DNA of 64,000 nucleotides from JACOMS01 sp051252005 (GTDB lineage Bacteria; Pseudomonadota; Alphaproteobacteria; Caulobacterales; Maricaulaceae). Every line of letters starts with the position of its first letter. Position 1 is the first letter of the stretch. The notes under the pieces are model-generated. The model did not search any database, had not been told where the DNA came from, and saw only the letters and a program-made list of their open reading frames with translations. The DNA lies in NCBI GenBank assembly GCA_051252005.1, contig JBPOEZ010000003.1, positions 372,001-436,000 on the forward strand. Direction: 5' to 3'. Shown piece by piece: positions 43,457 through 51,773 of the stretch. The position numbers and the translations under genes were made by a program.

Positions 43457-44062
43457 CTAATGCTTGCTTGCACGCATTTTATTGACAGTCGTCCAGCTTT
43501 TACCGTCATCCATGGACATATCCAAATGCCAATCCCAACCCGTATCATCCGGCGTGAAAAACGTAATGCGGCGAAGAGGCGTTGGCACAGGTTTAACATA
43601 GTCCATAACGATATTTCCGGCCACGTCCTTTTTTGCAGAAATTTCTGTCATGCCCGGCGTGCCTGTGGATGTCCACGCAACAGCCCAACTTTCACTCTCA
43701 GGATTATACATGCGCAGATTAGTTCCAAAACCTCCGGCTGACGGCATCCAAAAATCTTGAATGGCAATACCATTCCCAACGCAGGTAAAGTTCCAACGCG
43801 CAGGTGGGTTATTCGTCCAGGTTTTGCCGTCTTTGCGGGACAATGTTTGAGATTGCATGTCCCAATCACCCAAATAGCGTCCAAATTCGGCGTTTGGGCC
43901 CTCAAGACATCCCGCACTCTTATCCATCAGCACAGATTCTAAAGGAATGTCTAACGCGATGATTGCTGTTTCAGCCGGCAGTGTTTCATCTGACAGTGTT
44001 TCAGGCGCGCACGCTCCGAATACCAAAAGGCTCAAAGCAATCGTCCCAAAAAACTTTGCCAT
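43457..44062 (-). CDS. Putative lipoprotein
   Basis: 201 residues with a lipoprotein signal (LSLLVFGAC, Cys at about residue 18). The mature part has many Trp and Asp residues with repeating strands ('LGDWDMQSQTLSRKDGKTW', 'WNFTCVGNGIAIQDFWMP', 'WDWHLDMSMDDGKSW'), suggesting a beta-barrel or lipocalin-like/DUF1579-like fold. Its function is not recognised. It begins 3 bases after the M23 peptidase stop, so it is in that operon. Confidence 0.7.
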   Translation of the reverse strand: MAKFFGTIALSLLVFGACAPETLSDETLPAETAIIALDIPLESVLMDKSAGCLEGPNAEFGRYLGDWDMQSQTLSRKDGKTWTNNPPARWNFTCVGNGIAIQDFWMPSAGGFGTNLRMYNPESESWAVAWTSTGTPGMTEISAKKDVAGNIVMDYVKPVPTPLRRITFFTPDDTGWDWHLDMSMDDGKSWTTVNKMRASKH

Positions 44063-44065
44063 GAT

Positions 44066-45502
44066 CTAATCCTGCAGACTATTCGTTCTCAGTTCAGCGG
44101 CCAGTACAGGCGGCGTTACTTCGCGCGCAATAACATCCGATTTAGCCCGCATAACATCGATTTCTTCGCGCCGCATTTTGAAGGCAGGCATAGCAGAATC
44201 GCTCAGGGGTTTGCCTGAAAGCTGCGACAAGCGACGCGGATTAATATGCCGGCCGTTCAAAAGCACTTCATAATGCAAGTGCGGCCCAGTCGATGCGCCT
44301 GTCGTGCCGACATAGCCAATGATTTGATCCTGACGCACACGCGTTCCGGCTTTAATCCCGCGAGCAAAGCCTTTCATGTGGGCATATGCGGTTTTATAAC
44401 CATCCGTGTGGCGGATGCGGACATAGTTACCATAGGTGCTAAATCGGTTCGCCCGTTCCACAACCCCTGCACCAGCGGCCATAATCGGCGTGCCGCTACG
44501 GGCCGCAAAATCTACGCCCTTATGCATTTTCACATAACCACGGATCGGGTGCTTCCGGCGGCCAAAGCTTGATGACAAACGCGCACCGTTAATTGGCGTG
44601 GCGCGTAGCTTACGCTTGGCGGTCTTGCCGTCTTCATCGTAAAAATTCTCAAGACCTTTGGCGTCTTTATAAAGATAATATTCGGATGTTTTTCCGCGCG
44701 GCGAAAAGCTCGTATACAGAAGGTCGCCGGACTTGATGATGTTGCCCTTTTTGTCGCGCGCGACCTCAAAGAACATTTCAAACGCATCACCAGGCTGAAT
44801 ATCACGCTGAAAATCGACAGAGTATTCATAGATATTCGCGAATTGCTGAATGACTCGGTCTGGCGCGCCTAGATTATTAGCATCAAGATAAAGGCTGTTT
44901 TCGATGGTCGACTTCACAGTCACAACATCCATTTTAAATTCAGCTGCAACAGCTTTCGCAGCGAATTCATCACCCGCTTTGCGGGTCACAAAAACCGTAC
45001 TATCAACATTTGGCTTAAAAGTTAAATTCGTGAGCGCATCGTTTTCAAAGAAAAGGTTAAACGTTTGACCTACGCGAAGGTGACGTGGGTTATAAACTTC
45101 TGAAAAAGCTTTGGTGGCCGCATAGGCTAAATTTGCTTCGATGCCATTTTTTTGAAGTAACGGGCCGAGTGAGTCGCCAGATTTCAATGTTACGCTCTTC
45201 TGAACAGCAGCCTCTTTACGCTCTTCTAAATAAAGGTCATGGCGTGTCAAATCGAATAGCGGCTGAGCGAGAGCCAATGTTTCAACCTGATCGTCTGTCT
45301 TCGCTTCTGCGCCTTGATCGCGCGGCAGAACAAGGATCATGCCCATAGCAACAGCAATAGATACGCCCAAATACCGAAACCGTTTGTCTTTCACGGGAAT
45401 ATTTTTGGCCATATCAGCAGCCCCCGAGAAGGCTTGCAGAGCAAGCGCTTTGCCCGTGTTCGCTTGGGTTTTGATTTGGTTTAACATGTCGGTTTTCGTC
45501 AC
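44066..45502 (-). CDS. M23-family (LytM) peptidoglycan endopeptidase
   Basis: 478 residues. One membrane helix lies near residues 45-60, followed by an OapA/LysM-like adaptor segment ('LKSGDSLGPLLQKNGI') and a C-terminal LytM domain. The zinc ligands are intact: H and D in 'MHKGVDFA' and the HxH of 'GPHLHYEVLL'. This is the MepM/YebA design that cuts DD-crosslinks during wall growth. The start at 45502 is GTG; an ATG five codons later is possible. It is followed by a lipoprotein gene and diverges from ydbH. Confidence 0.87.
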   Translation of the reverse strand: MTKTDMLNQIKTQANTGKALALQAFSGAADMAKNIPVKDKRFRYLGVSIAVAMGMILVLPRDQGAEAKTDDQVETLALAQPLFDLTRHDLYLEERKEAAVQKSVTLKSGDSLGPLLQKNGIEANLAYAATKAFSEVYNPRHLRVGQTFNLFFENDALTNLTFKPNVDSTVFVTRKAGDEFAAKAVAAEFKMDVVTVKSTIENSLYLDANNLGAPDRVIQQFANIYEYSVDFQRDIQPGDAFEMFFEVARDKKGNIIKSGDLLYTSFSPRGKTSEYYLYKDAKGLENFYDEDGKTAKRKLRATPINGARLSSSFGRRKHPIRGYVKMHKGVDFAARSGTPIMAAGAGVVERANRFSTYGNYVRIRHTDGYKTAYAHMKGFARGIKAGTRVRQDQIIGYVGTTGASTGPHLHYEVLLNGRHINPRRLSQLSGKPLSDSAMPAFKMRREEIDVMRAKSDVIAREVTPPVLAAELRTNSLQD

Positions 45503-45669
45503 AAGTATATCTTTGCCATAATTTCATTGGTATGCGCCCTTTGAATGCCCTATTTATGCCTTATGAATAGTTAACGCGGCCCTTTAAGGCCTGCAAAAAC
45601 CACGCCAATCTCGGCAAATTTAAACATTGATGAATTATAAGGCGACAATGACCCTCACCGCAAATTACA

Positions 45670-48600
45670 ATGTCTTTAATGCCAAGTAATAAAGTTATAT
45701 TGCCGTCTCCTAATTCGGCTAAAAAACGTCCTGTGAAGCGGATTCTGTTGACCTGCCTCGCTCTTCTTGGCGTTATCTTAGCGCTCATCTGGTTCCAGCG
45801 TTACGCCCTTGTGGAAATGGTTGCCCGTCATCAAATATCTAAACTTGGGTATGAGGCCGATTTTTCCGTAACCTCTATAGACAGTCAGCATGTAGAAATC
45901 GAGGCGATACACGTCTCAAGAGATGGTGACCGTTTTTTTTCGGCCGATACGCTGCAGGCTAAATTCAAGTTGCGAGACGCGCTCAAAGGGCGATTGATCA
46001 GCCTCACCGCCGAAAACCCGTCAGTCGAGATCGCTATTGATGAGACGGGAAATATCACCAGTAAGTGGTTACCTGAGTCCAATCTGGAAAGTTCCACCAC
46101 TTTGACAGTACCTGAAAACGGCGTGACTGTGAACGCAGGGACTTTAATACTCGAAAGTCCATATGGACTTTTTGAAACGCAGATAGACGCACATATAAAG
46201 TCTTTCACTGATATGACGGCTGTCATCAACGTAAAGCCGCAGACTCTAATATATGATGACTTTCAAGCCGAAATTGGCGGAAACATTCAAGGGGCGCTTA
46301 AGGGGACTGATCTTGCGATAAAGCTCGATATCCATGTGCCTAAATGGCGGGGCAAAGGCGCATCCGGCATGAGCCTTTCTTTGACCGGCGATATCATCAC
46401 GAACAAAGACCATCTTTTTAGAAATGTTGATGCGGCCATACAAATAAACTCAGAGAGCGCTAGAACGCCTGAACTGACTATTGGCACCGGTCAGCTTTCT
46501 TGGAATGGCAAACTATCAATGCCCGAACCTGAAGGGTCAAAGCCGCTGGTCATTGGAGACTGGGCGCGCGGCGACTGGGGCATTGATATCAAAAACATCA
46601 AGCCTCAAAATGACGCTCGCACCTTGCAAATGGCTAAGGCTTTAACCTTCAACGAAACCCTCTCGGTCATATCGTCCAGCGCGCCATTCGCGGGCGGCTT
46701 CACCGCCTCAATCAATAAGTTTCTACAAACGCTTAACTTTCAGGCGCGCGGCAGTATCATTCATAATGCCGCTAAAACAGATGTATTTCTGCATGGCCCT
46801 TTGACCCTTAAGGGAGCCAATCAAACTATTTCAATGACGCCGCCGCAAAGCAAACCCAGCTATACTTACGATCCTAGGGGCGGAAGTCACCTGGCCACAT
46901 TCTCGGCAGACTTAACTGGCCCTTACGGCGCCGTAATTACAGAGAGCATTTTAACCGCGCAATCTGGCGGAATTGATAGGGGAAATGACACAGGTTTTGC
47001 CGTAAAAAAGTTTACGGGGACTATAAAAACGAAAAACACATGGCGGGCTGTTACGTCTGAAGAACGCCCAGCGCGAATTGCACCCCTGTCTGCGCGAGTG
47101 ACTTATGAACTTATTGATGCAGATACAGCGCCAAACGCACAGCCTGAGCGGCGCGTCACCATTAACAGCGGTATTGATTTCGACGGAGATGTTCCGGGCG
47201 GTTACGGCGAAGGTCTTAAAGCGCGCGGCGCGCTCAGCTTAAGCCTAAAAGGCGACGCCCTAACCGCACGGTTTAGAGCCGCCAAAGACAGTCCCGTGGA
47301 GGTGAAATCGCTTGAAACAGCCAGTGATTGGCTTGTCAAAGAGGCCGTCTTTAGACTGGCAAACCAGGATTTGATCTACAAACGCGGAGCTACCAATGGC
47401 CGCTTAACTACTCAACTTGCTATGGGCAGCGGGCAACTTATTCATACGGTTGATGCAAGAGATTTAAGCTTCACGTTTGAAGACGCCGCAGTAAGCGGCC
47501 ATATCACAGATACTCAGCAAGACTGGGATGTTGACGCAGAGAACATTCACATCACATCCGATACATTTCCAAGCCCCGGAACAGATATTAAATCCCCTGC
47601 TGCGAAAATTATCGCCCGCCTACAGTTAGGAAAGCCGATAGAGTTTTCGATTGCCTCTCCCAACACGAAGGTGAAGACCGAGTTGGTCAGCGCCGCTAAC
47701 CTCTCTGTGGATGCAGAAGGCTCGACGCAAGACCTCAACGTGATCTATGGCCAAGGACTGGTGAAGTTTTCCGCTGGGCAATTACCGGCTTTACCGCTGA
47801 CCGGCAATGTGCGTTACCTTAACGAAGCTTGGGCGGGCACGGCTGTCACAGTCTTGCCGGGCGCGGAGGATGCGCCCATAGATATCACCTACACATTTGA
47901 TGATGGACGGGGATACGCTGATGTCGTGATCACAGACCTACCGTTTAAACCCTCAAAATTACAGCCCAAACATTTGCTTCCCGCCATTGCCGGTATGGTG
48001 AGCCGTGTGGACGGTTTGGTTTCATCTAATATCCATATTGAGTTTGGAACGGGGGAACCGTTAACGTCTTCTGGCACTGCGCAAATAAAGAACATGAGCA
48101 CGGGCACACTGCCCGGCCCGATCACAGGCATGAATGCGGCTATCTCATTCTCCTCTTTCTTTCCTGTCGAAACGAGCGGCGTACAAACACTCACCATTGA
48201 AAATTTCGACCCAGGTTTCCCTTTAGAAAATGGCATCGTTACGTTTGAAATTGTGCCTGATGGCATTAAAATTCATTCCGCGAAGTGGCCCTTAGGCTCA
48301 GGTTATCTATCGCTAGAACCGACGACTTGGCTCTATTCCGCGCCGCAGAACCGAGTGGTTTTGGCTGTAGAAAAAATTGCTCTAGGCGAGTTTTTAAAAG
48401 ACATGGGCGGCGGCCGTCTTAAAGCCACGGGAGAGGTCAATGGCCGCCTCCCTGTCATCATAGAAGGCATTAATGTCCGCGTAGAAAATGGACGGCTCGC
48501 GGTGAAGGACGGCGGCGTCATCCAATACACGTCCCCGCAGACCGATGCTGCCGGAACAGCGAACCAATATGCTGGCTATGCTTTTGACGCTCTAAAAAAC

Positions 48601-48840
48601 TTCGAATATGAACAGCTTGAAGCGGAACTGAACGGCGCTCTTGACGGGCCGATGAAACTCCGCCTTATATTTAACGGAGCCAACCCTAACGTACTTTATG
48701 GCTCACAATTCAAATTCAATGTCGGTGTTGAAGGTGAACTTTTAAACATTTTACGGAGCTTTCAGGCAGGGACGAACATCAACTCGAAAATTTTAGATCA
48801 ATTAAAGTCAACGACCCCAGATCAAAAAGCCGCAGAATAA
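45670..48840 (+). CDS. ydbH: YdbH-type AsmA-like intermembrane lipid-transport protein
   Basis: 1056 residues with one N-terminal membrane helix (about residues 23-42), then a long beta-rich AsmA/TamB/YhdP-like repeat groove. The final 170 residues ('GGGRLKATGEVNGRLPVII', 'GELLNILRSFQAGTNIN') match the YdbH C-terminal domain. In E. coli YdbH is partly redundant with TamB and YhdP in moving phospholipids to the outer membrane, and works with the lipoprotein YnbE. Here YnbE and YdbL homologues follow in the same order. The ATG at 45670 lacks a clear Shine-Dalgarno; an ATG three codons later is an option. Confidence 0.82.
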   Translation: MSLMPSNKVILPSPNSAKKRPVKRILLTCLALLGVILALIWFQRYALVEMVARHQISKLGYEADFSVTSIDSQHVEIEAIHVSRDGDRFFSADTLQAKFKLRDALKGRLISLTAENPSVEIAIDETGNITSKWLPESNLESSTTLTVPENGVTVNAGTLILESPYGLFETQIDAHIKSFTDMTAVINVKPQTLIYDDFQAEIGGNIQGALKGTDLAIKLDIHVPKWRGKGASGMSLSLTGDIITNKDHLFRNVDAAIQINSESARTPELTIGTGQLSWNGKLSMPEPEGSKPLVIGDWARGDWGIDIKNIKPQNDARTLQMAKALTFNETLSVISSSAPFAGGFTASINKFLQTLNFQARGSIIHNAAKTDVFLHGPLTLKGANQTISMTPPQSKPSYTYDPRGGSHLATFSADLTGPYGAVITESILTAQSGGIDRGNDTGFAVKKFTGTIKTKNTWRAVTSEERPARIAPLSARVTYELIDADTAPNAQPERRVTINSGIDFDGDVPGGYGEGLKARGALSLSLKGDALTARFRAAKDSPVEVKSLETASDWLVKEAVFRLANQDLIYKRGATNGRLTTQLAMGSGQLIHTVDARDLSFTFEDAAVSGHITDTQQDWDVDAENIHITSDTFPSPGTDIKSPAAKIIARLQLGKPIEFSIASPNTKVKTELVSAANLSVDAEGSTQDLNVIYGQGLVKFSAGQLPALPLTGNVRYLNEAWAGTAVTVLPGAEDAPIDITYTFDDGRGYADVVITDLPFKPSKLQPKHLLPAIAGMVSRVDGLVSSNIHIEFGTGEPLTSSGTAQIKNMSTGTLPGPITGMNAAISFSSFFPVETSGVQTLTIENFDPGFPLENGIVTFEIVPDGIKIHSAKWPLGSGYLSLEPTTWLYSAPQNRVVLAVEKIALGEFLKDMGGGRLKATGEVNGRLPVIIEGINVRVENGRLAVKDGGVIQYTSPQTDAAGTANQYAGYAFDALKNFEYEQLEAELNGALDGPMKLRLIFNGANPNVLYGSQFKFNVGVEGELLNILRSFQAGTNINSKILDQLKSTTPDQKAAE

Positions 48841-48914
48841 ACCAACAGCATTGTGACCTTGATACAACGCCATGTTAATGCCAAGTTCAGGTCTCACTCA
48901 CTAAGGTAAGCGTT

Positions 48915-49106
48915 ATGAAAAAGCATCTATCTCTTTATCTCTTACTGGCGGCAACGACGCTCGGGGCCTGCCAACCCACCGTAAAAATCGTTGCGCCTGA
49001 CAAACCCATAGAAATCAACCTCAATGTCAAAATTGACCAAGAGGTTCGCGTAAGACTCGACAAAGATGTTGAAGATCTTGCAACAAAATATCCGGATCTC
49101 TTTTAG
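48915..49106 (+). CDS. ynbE: YnbE-type small lipoprotein
   Basis: 63 residues. The lipobox is LGAC (Cys at about residue 19), followed by 'VKIVAPDKPIEINLNVKIDQEVRVRLDKD', here given as the family's beta-strand core (residues 24-52). This is the compact YnbE form that bridges YdbH to the outer membrane. The GTAAGCG before the ATG is a weak ribosome-binding site. The YdbL gene starts 4 bases after its stop. Confidence 0.85.
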   Translation: MKKHLSLYLLLAATTLGACQPTVKIVAPDKPIEINLNVKIDQEVRVRLDKDVEDLATKYPDLF

Positions 49107-49110
49107 GAGC

Positions 49111-49524
49111 ATGACCATGAATATGACCATAAAAAACAGTTTAGCGTCTGCTTTGACAGGCCTAGCCTTAATAGCGGGCGGAACTTTTGCTTTCCAAATG
49201 ACGGCTGGAGAAAACGCCTCAGCTCAAATTCAGATTAACGCCCAGAGCGCAAAGGATATCGTTGATGCTGCGATCGATGCAGGTATCGTCGGCGAAACCG
49301 CCGCAGGCTATCTTGCACTGACAGGAGGTTCTGCCCCTGAAAAAACTCTCAATGCCATGAATGAGATCAATTCGAGCCGCAAAGCCGTTTATACGGAGTT
49401 AGCCCGCAATAAAGGCACTCAAGTCGAAATTGTGGCTGCGCTTCGAGGCGAAAAGCAACTCGCGGGCGCAAAACCCGGTACAAAGGTTCTTACCAAAGAG
49501 GGCAAGTGGATTACGGTTCGGTAA
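49111..49524 (+). CDS. ydbL: YdbL-type periplasmic protein (DUF1318)
   Basis: 137 residues with a signal peptide (core LASALTGLALIAGGTFAF). The mature domain shows 'GIVGETAAGYLAL', 'MNEINSSRKAVYTELARNKG' and 'GEKQLAGAKPGTKVL', as in DUF1318/YdbL. YdbL assists the YdbH-YnbE bridge. The ATG at 49111 has AGGAG just upstream and is preferred over an ORF start inside ynbE. A strong terminator follows. Confidence 0.85.
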   Translation: MTMNMTIKNSLASALTGLALIAGGTFAFQMTAGENASAQIQINAQSAKDIVDAAIDAGIVGETAAGYLALTGGSAPEKTLNAMNEINSSRKAVYTELARNKGTQVEIVAALRGEKQLAGAKPGTKVLTKEGKWITVR

Positions 49525-49551
49525 ACAGATCACGGCTACTTTAAATATGTC

Positions 49552-49582
49552 AAAAACCGCTCACTTCGTGGGCGGTTTTTTT
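49552..49582 (+). terminator. Intrinsic terminator of the ydbH-ynbE-ydbL operon
   Basis: CCGCTCAC (49557-49564) pairs with GTGGGCGG around a 3-nt loop, with an A-run before and a seven-T run after. It ends 5 bases before the CtrA-type box of chpT. Confidence 0.9.
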
Positions 49583-49587
49583 CTACG

Positions 49588-49602
49588 TTAAACAAAGCTT
49601 AA
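49588..49602. promoter_or_regulatory. Perfect CtrA-type box (TTAA-N7-TTAA) upstream of chpT
   Basis: TTAA-ACAAAGC-TTAA lies 52 bases before the chpT start, right after the previous operon's terminator. Two GANTC sites follow at 49606-49610 and 49645-49649 (both GAGTC). The combination fits CtrA and CcrM/GcrA control as known in Caulobacter. Confidence 0.65.
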
Positions 49603-49654
49603 TGCGAGTCGTAAAGAGTACGCGTAACACCGTATTAATCTTCCGAGTCGCCCA

Positions 49655-50308
49655 ATGTCTGATAATCCTTTAAAACTCTCTCCTTCCGATCTTGCTGCGC
49701 TCATGTGCGCACGTATTTGCCACGATATTATCAGCCCAATTAGCGCGCTTGGCACAGCACTCGAAGTGCTGGACGATGAAAACAACACTGACATGCACGA
49801 AGACGCGCTTGACCTTGTCCGTCTTTCTGCTCGCCAGGCTTCCGGAAAGTTACAGTTCTTAAGACTAACCTTTGGCGCTGGCGGCTCTGCACCCGGCATA
49901 ATAGGCGTAGAAACGCTAAAAACGCTCGTTCACGGTATTTACGGCGATAGTAAAGCTACAATTTCTTGGGAAGCCGAAACTGACGGAATCGATAAATCTA
50001 AAGCACGCCTTCTTCTTAATATGGTTATGATGGCGGTTCAGTCCGTCCCCCGCGGCGGCACAGTCAATATTAACGTCGATACGCTCACCTTAAAGGCTAA
50101 TGGCTTTAAAGCCCGTATTGATGCCGCAGTACACCAAACTCTATCAGGCCGCGCGCCAGAAGATGGTTTTGACGGCCGAAGTATACAGCCCTTTTATGCG
50201 GGCCTCATCGCGCGCGAACTTAAAGGCCGCATCACCGCAGAAATTGACGGTGAGGACGTAACATTTAAGGCTGTTCTTCCTGAAAAAATCCAGCCAGACG
50301 CCGCGTAA
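49655..50308 (+). CDS. chpT: Histidine phosphotransferase ChpT
   Basis: 217 residues. The DHp helix shows the phospho-acceptor in 'CARICHDIISPISALGTALE' (His at about residue 22), and the C-terminal half is the degenerate ATPase-like domain typical of ChpT. In Caulobacter ChpT receives phosphate from CckA and passes it to CtrA and CpdR. CckA and CpdR are not in this window. The promoter region carries a perfect CtrA-type box, suggesting feedback from CtrA. A 140-bp gap separates it from the CheA-like gene on the same strand. Confidence 0.9.
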   Translation: MSDNPLKLSPSDLAALMCARICHDIISPISALGTALEVLDDENNTDMHEDALDLVRLSARQASGKLQFLRLTFGAGGSAPGIIGVETLKTLVHGIYGDSKATISWEAETDGIDKSKARLLLNMVMMAVQSVPRGGTVNINVDTLTLKANGFKARIDAAVHQTLSGRAPEDGFDGRSIQPFYAGLIARELKGRITAEIDGEDVTFKAVLPEKIQPDAA

Positions 50309-50448
50309 ATTTAATGCCATCACGGATTGAATAACCTTTCCATTGATTAATAAATTCATGCCCGCAGCTTTATTCGATTTTAACCAATTATTGTCACAGT
50401 TTAGATCGAATCTTCGCAGACTCCTCTGCCAATACATATGAGCAAAGA

Positions 50449-51405
50449 ATGACGATTAATTTGGGTGACGATCTGATAGCTGCACGCCGTTTCTCCGATG
50501 AGTGCCTAGACACGCTGTCGTCGCTTATATCTGGCGGCGAGAGAAGCGGCGACGCAATTATAAATGCCTTAGAAGACATTCAAAGCCAAGCCACGGACTT
50601 GAAAGCACGCTCAATTCGTATCGCTGCGCGCGTTGCCATTGAAGACCTCTCCCATAGTCATAGTCCAGCTAATCGAAGCGGGAGCCTTTTAGCCCTAAAC
50701 AAATTAGTGCATCAATATACGCAGGGCCTTAATCAAATCGCGCCCAGTGCGCAGCTTCATCCCGTTTTAAGTGCTCAAATATTGCAGGACGATGCCCACA
50801 ACATGCAAACCGCGCGTGAAACTTTAGCACCGCTAAAACATCTCGCAAAGCCGGGCGCTGAAACGGCGGCCATTACAGCTCTCCTCAATCTCTCGCCTAT
50901 AGATTTACAGTCTGCATCGCCCAAACCCGCAGATCTATTTGATGTGATCATGCCCGCAGTCACTGGTGAATCCCTGCGAAAAGCCCGCCATAGCAAAAAA
51001 TCCGTCAGCGTCTCTTATGCAACAGATGAGATATTCATGGGCAGTCGTTTATCCAAATCATTGGAAACAGCCCTCGCCGCGCTTTGCAAAGGCCTCGTGG
51101 AGCGCTGCGTAGAAGTCCCACTACGGCGTCAAAACCAAGGCCTTAGCGGAACGGCCCATATTGCCATTACCGCGCGCCGCAATGCTGGAACGTTTGATGT
51201 TATTGTGACTAGTGAAGGCCCGATCCCAAATGCAAGCCTTATACATCACCCAGATATTTCTGCCCTTGAAAATTTCGGGGCCGCCTCAGTATTGACGGGG
51301 CATGAAACCCTCACACGCATTGATATTACTGGCCTGCCTCTCTCTATGGCAGCCGCGCCGACCAAGTCCCGCGCCAAACACGCGCTCAGGGAGCTCAAAG
51401 CATGA
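50449..51405 (+). CDS. Degenerate CheA-like protein (putative pseudo-kinase)
   Basis: 318 residues. Residues 10-75 look like a helical Hpt domain, but the expected acceptor motif (xHTLKG) reads 'QATDLKA', so the His is gone. Residues 185-300 resemble the CheA kinase core: 'LSKSLETALAALCKGLVERC' occupies the N-box position (normally LVRNSVDHG), 'GTAHIAITARRNAGTFDVIV' aligns with the strand before the G1 box, and 'LTRIDITGLPLSMA' with the CheA 'LPLTLA' ending. The ATP-binding Asn and DxGxG are missing. It probably acts as a scaffold or phosphate sink. Its stop overlaps the receiver gene by 4 bases (ATGA). Confidence 0.65.
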   Translation: MTINLGDDLIAARRFSDECLDTLSSLISGGERSGDAIINALEDIQSQATDLKARSIRIAARVAIEDLSHSHSPANRSGSLLALNKLVHQYTQGLNQIAPSAQLHPVLSAQILQDDAHNMQTARETLAPLKHLAKPGAETAAITALLNLSPIDLQSASPKPADLFDVIMPAVTGESLRKARHSKKSVSVSYATDEIFMGSRLSKSLETALAALCKGLVERCVEVPLRRQNQGLSGTAHIAITARRNAGTFDVIVTSEGPIPNASLIHHPDISALENFGAASVLTGHETLTRIDITGLPLSMAAAPTKSRAKHALRELKA

Positions 51406-51773
51406 AAACCTGCCTTGTCGTTGACGATTCACGAATGATCCGCCGCGTTGCCGGACGCATTTTGAAAGAGTTGAAGTTTACAACTACCGAAGCCGAGAAC
51501 GGGCAAGAGGCTCTGACCCAGTGCCGTTCAAAAATGCCGGATGCAATTTTACTCGACTGGAACATGCCCATCATGGACGGGCTTGCTTTCTTGAAATCTC
51601 TACGTGCCGAACAGGGCGGCGCAGATCCCGTTGTTGTGTTTTGCACAGCCGAACGCAGTATTGAAAAAATAACCGAAGCCTTGGATGCAGGGGCCGACGA
51701 ATATGTCATGAAGCCCTTTGATAGCGATATTATTGCCAGTAAGTTTTATCAGGCCGGATTAATAGCGGCATGA
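51402..51773 (+). CDS. CheY-like single-domain response regulator
   Basis: A 123-residue stand-alone receiver. The acidic pair is 'VDDSR' (residues 7-8), the phospho-acceptor is in 'LLDWNMPIMDG' (Asp at about residue 47), Thr in 'VFCTAE' and Lys in 'MKPFD'. All activation residues are intact. The start overlaps the CheA-like gene and the stop overlaps the CheR-like gene, each by 4 bases, so the trio is made in step. Output could be on the flagellar motor, as for Cle proteins, or on the phosphorelay of ChpT. Confidence 0.88.
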   Translation: MKTCLVVDDSRMIRRVAGRILKELKFTTTEAENGQEALTQCRSKMPDAILLDWNMPIMDGLAFLKSLRAEQGGADPVVVFCTAERSIEKITEALDAGADEYVMKPFDSDIIASKFYQAGLIAA

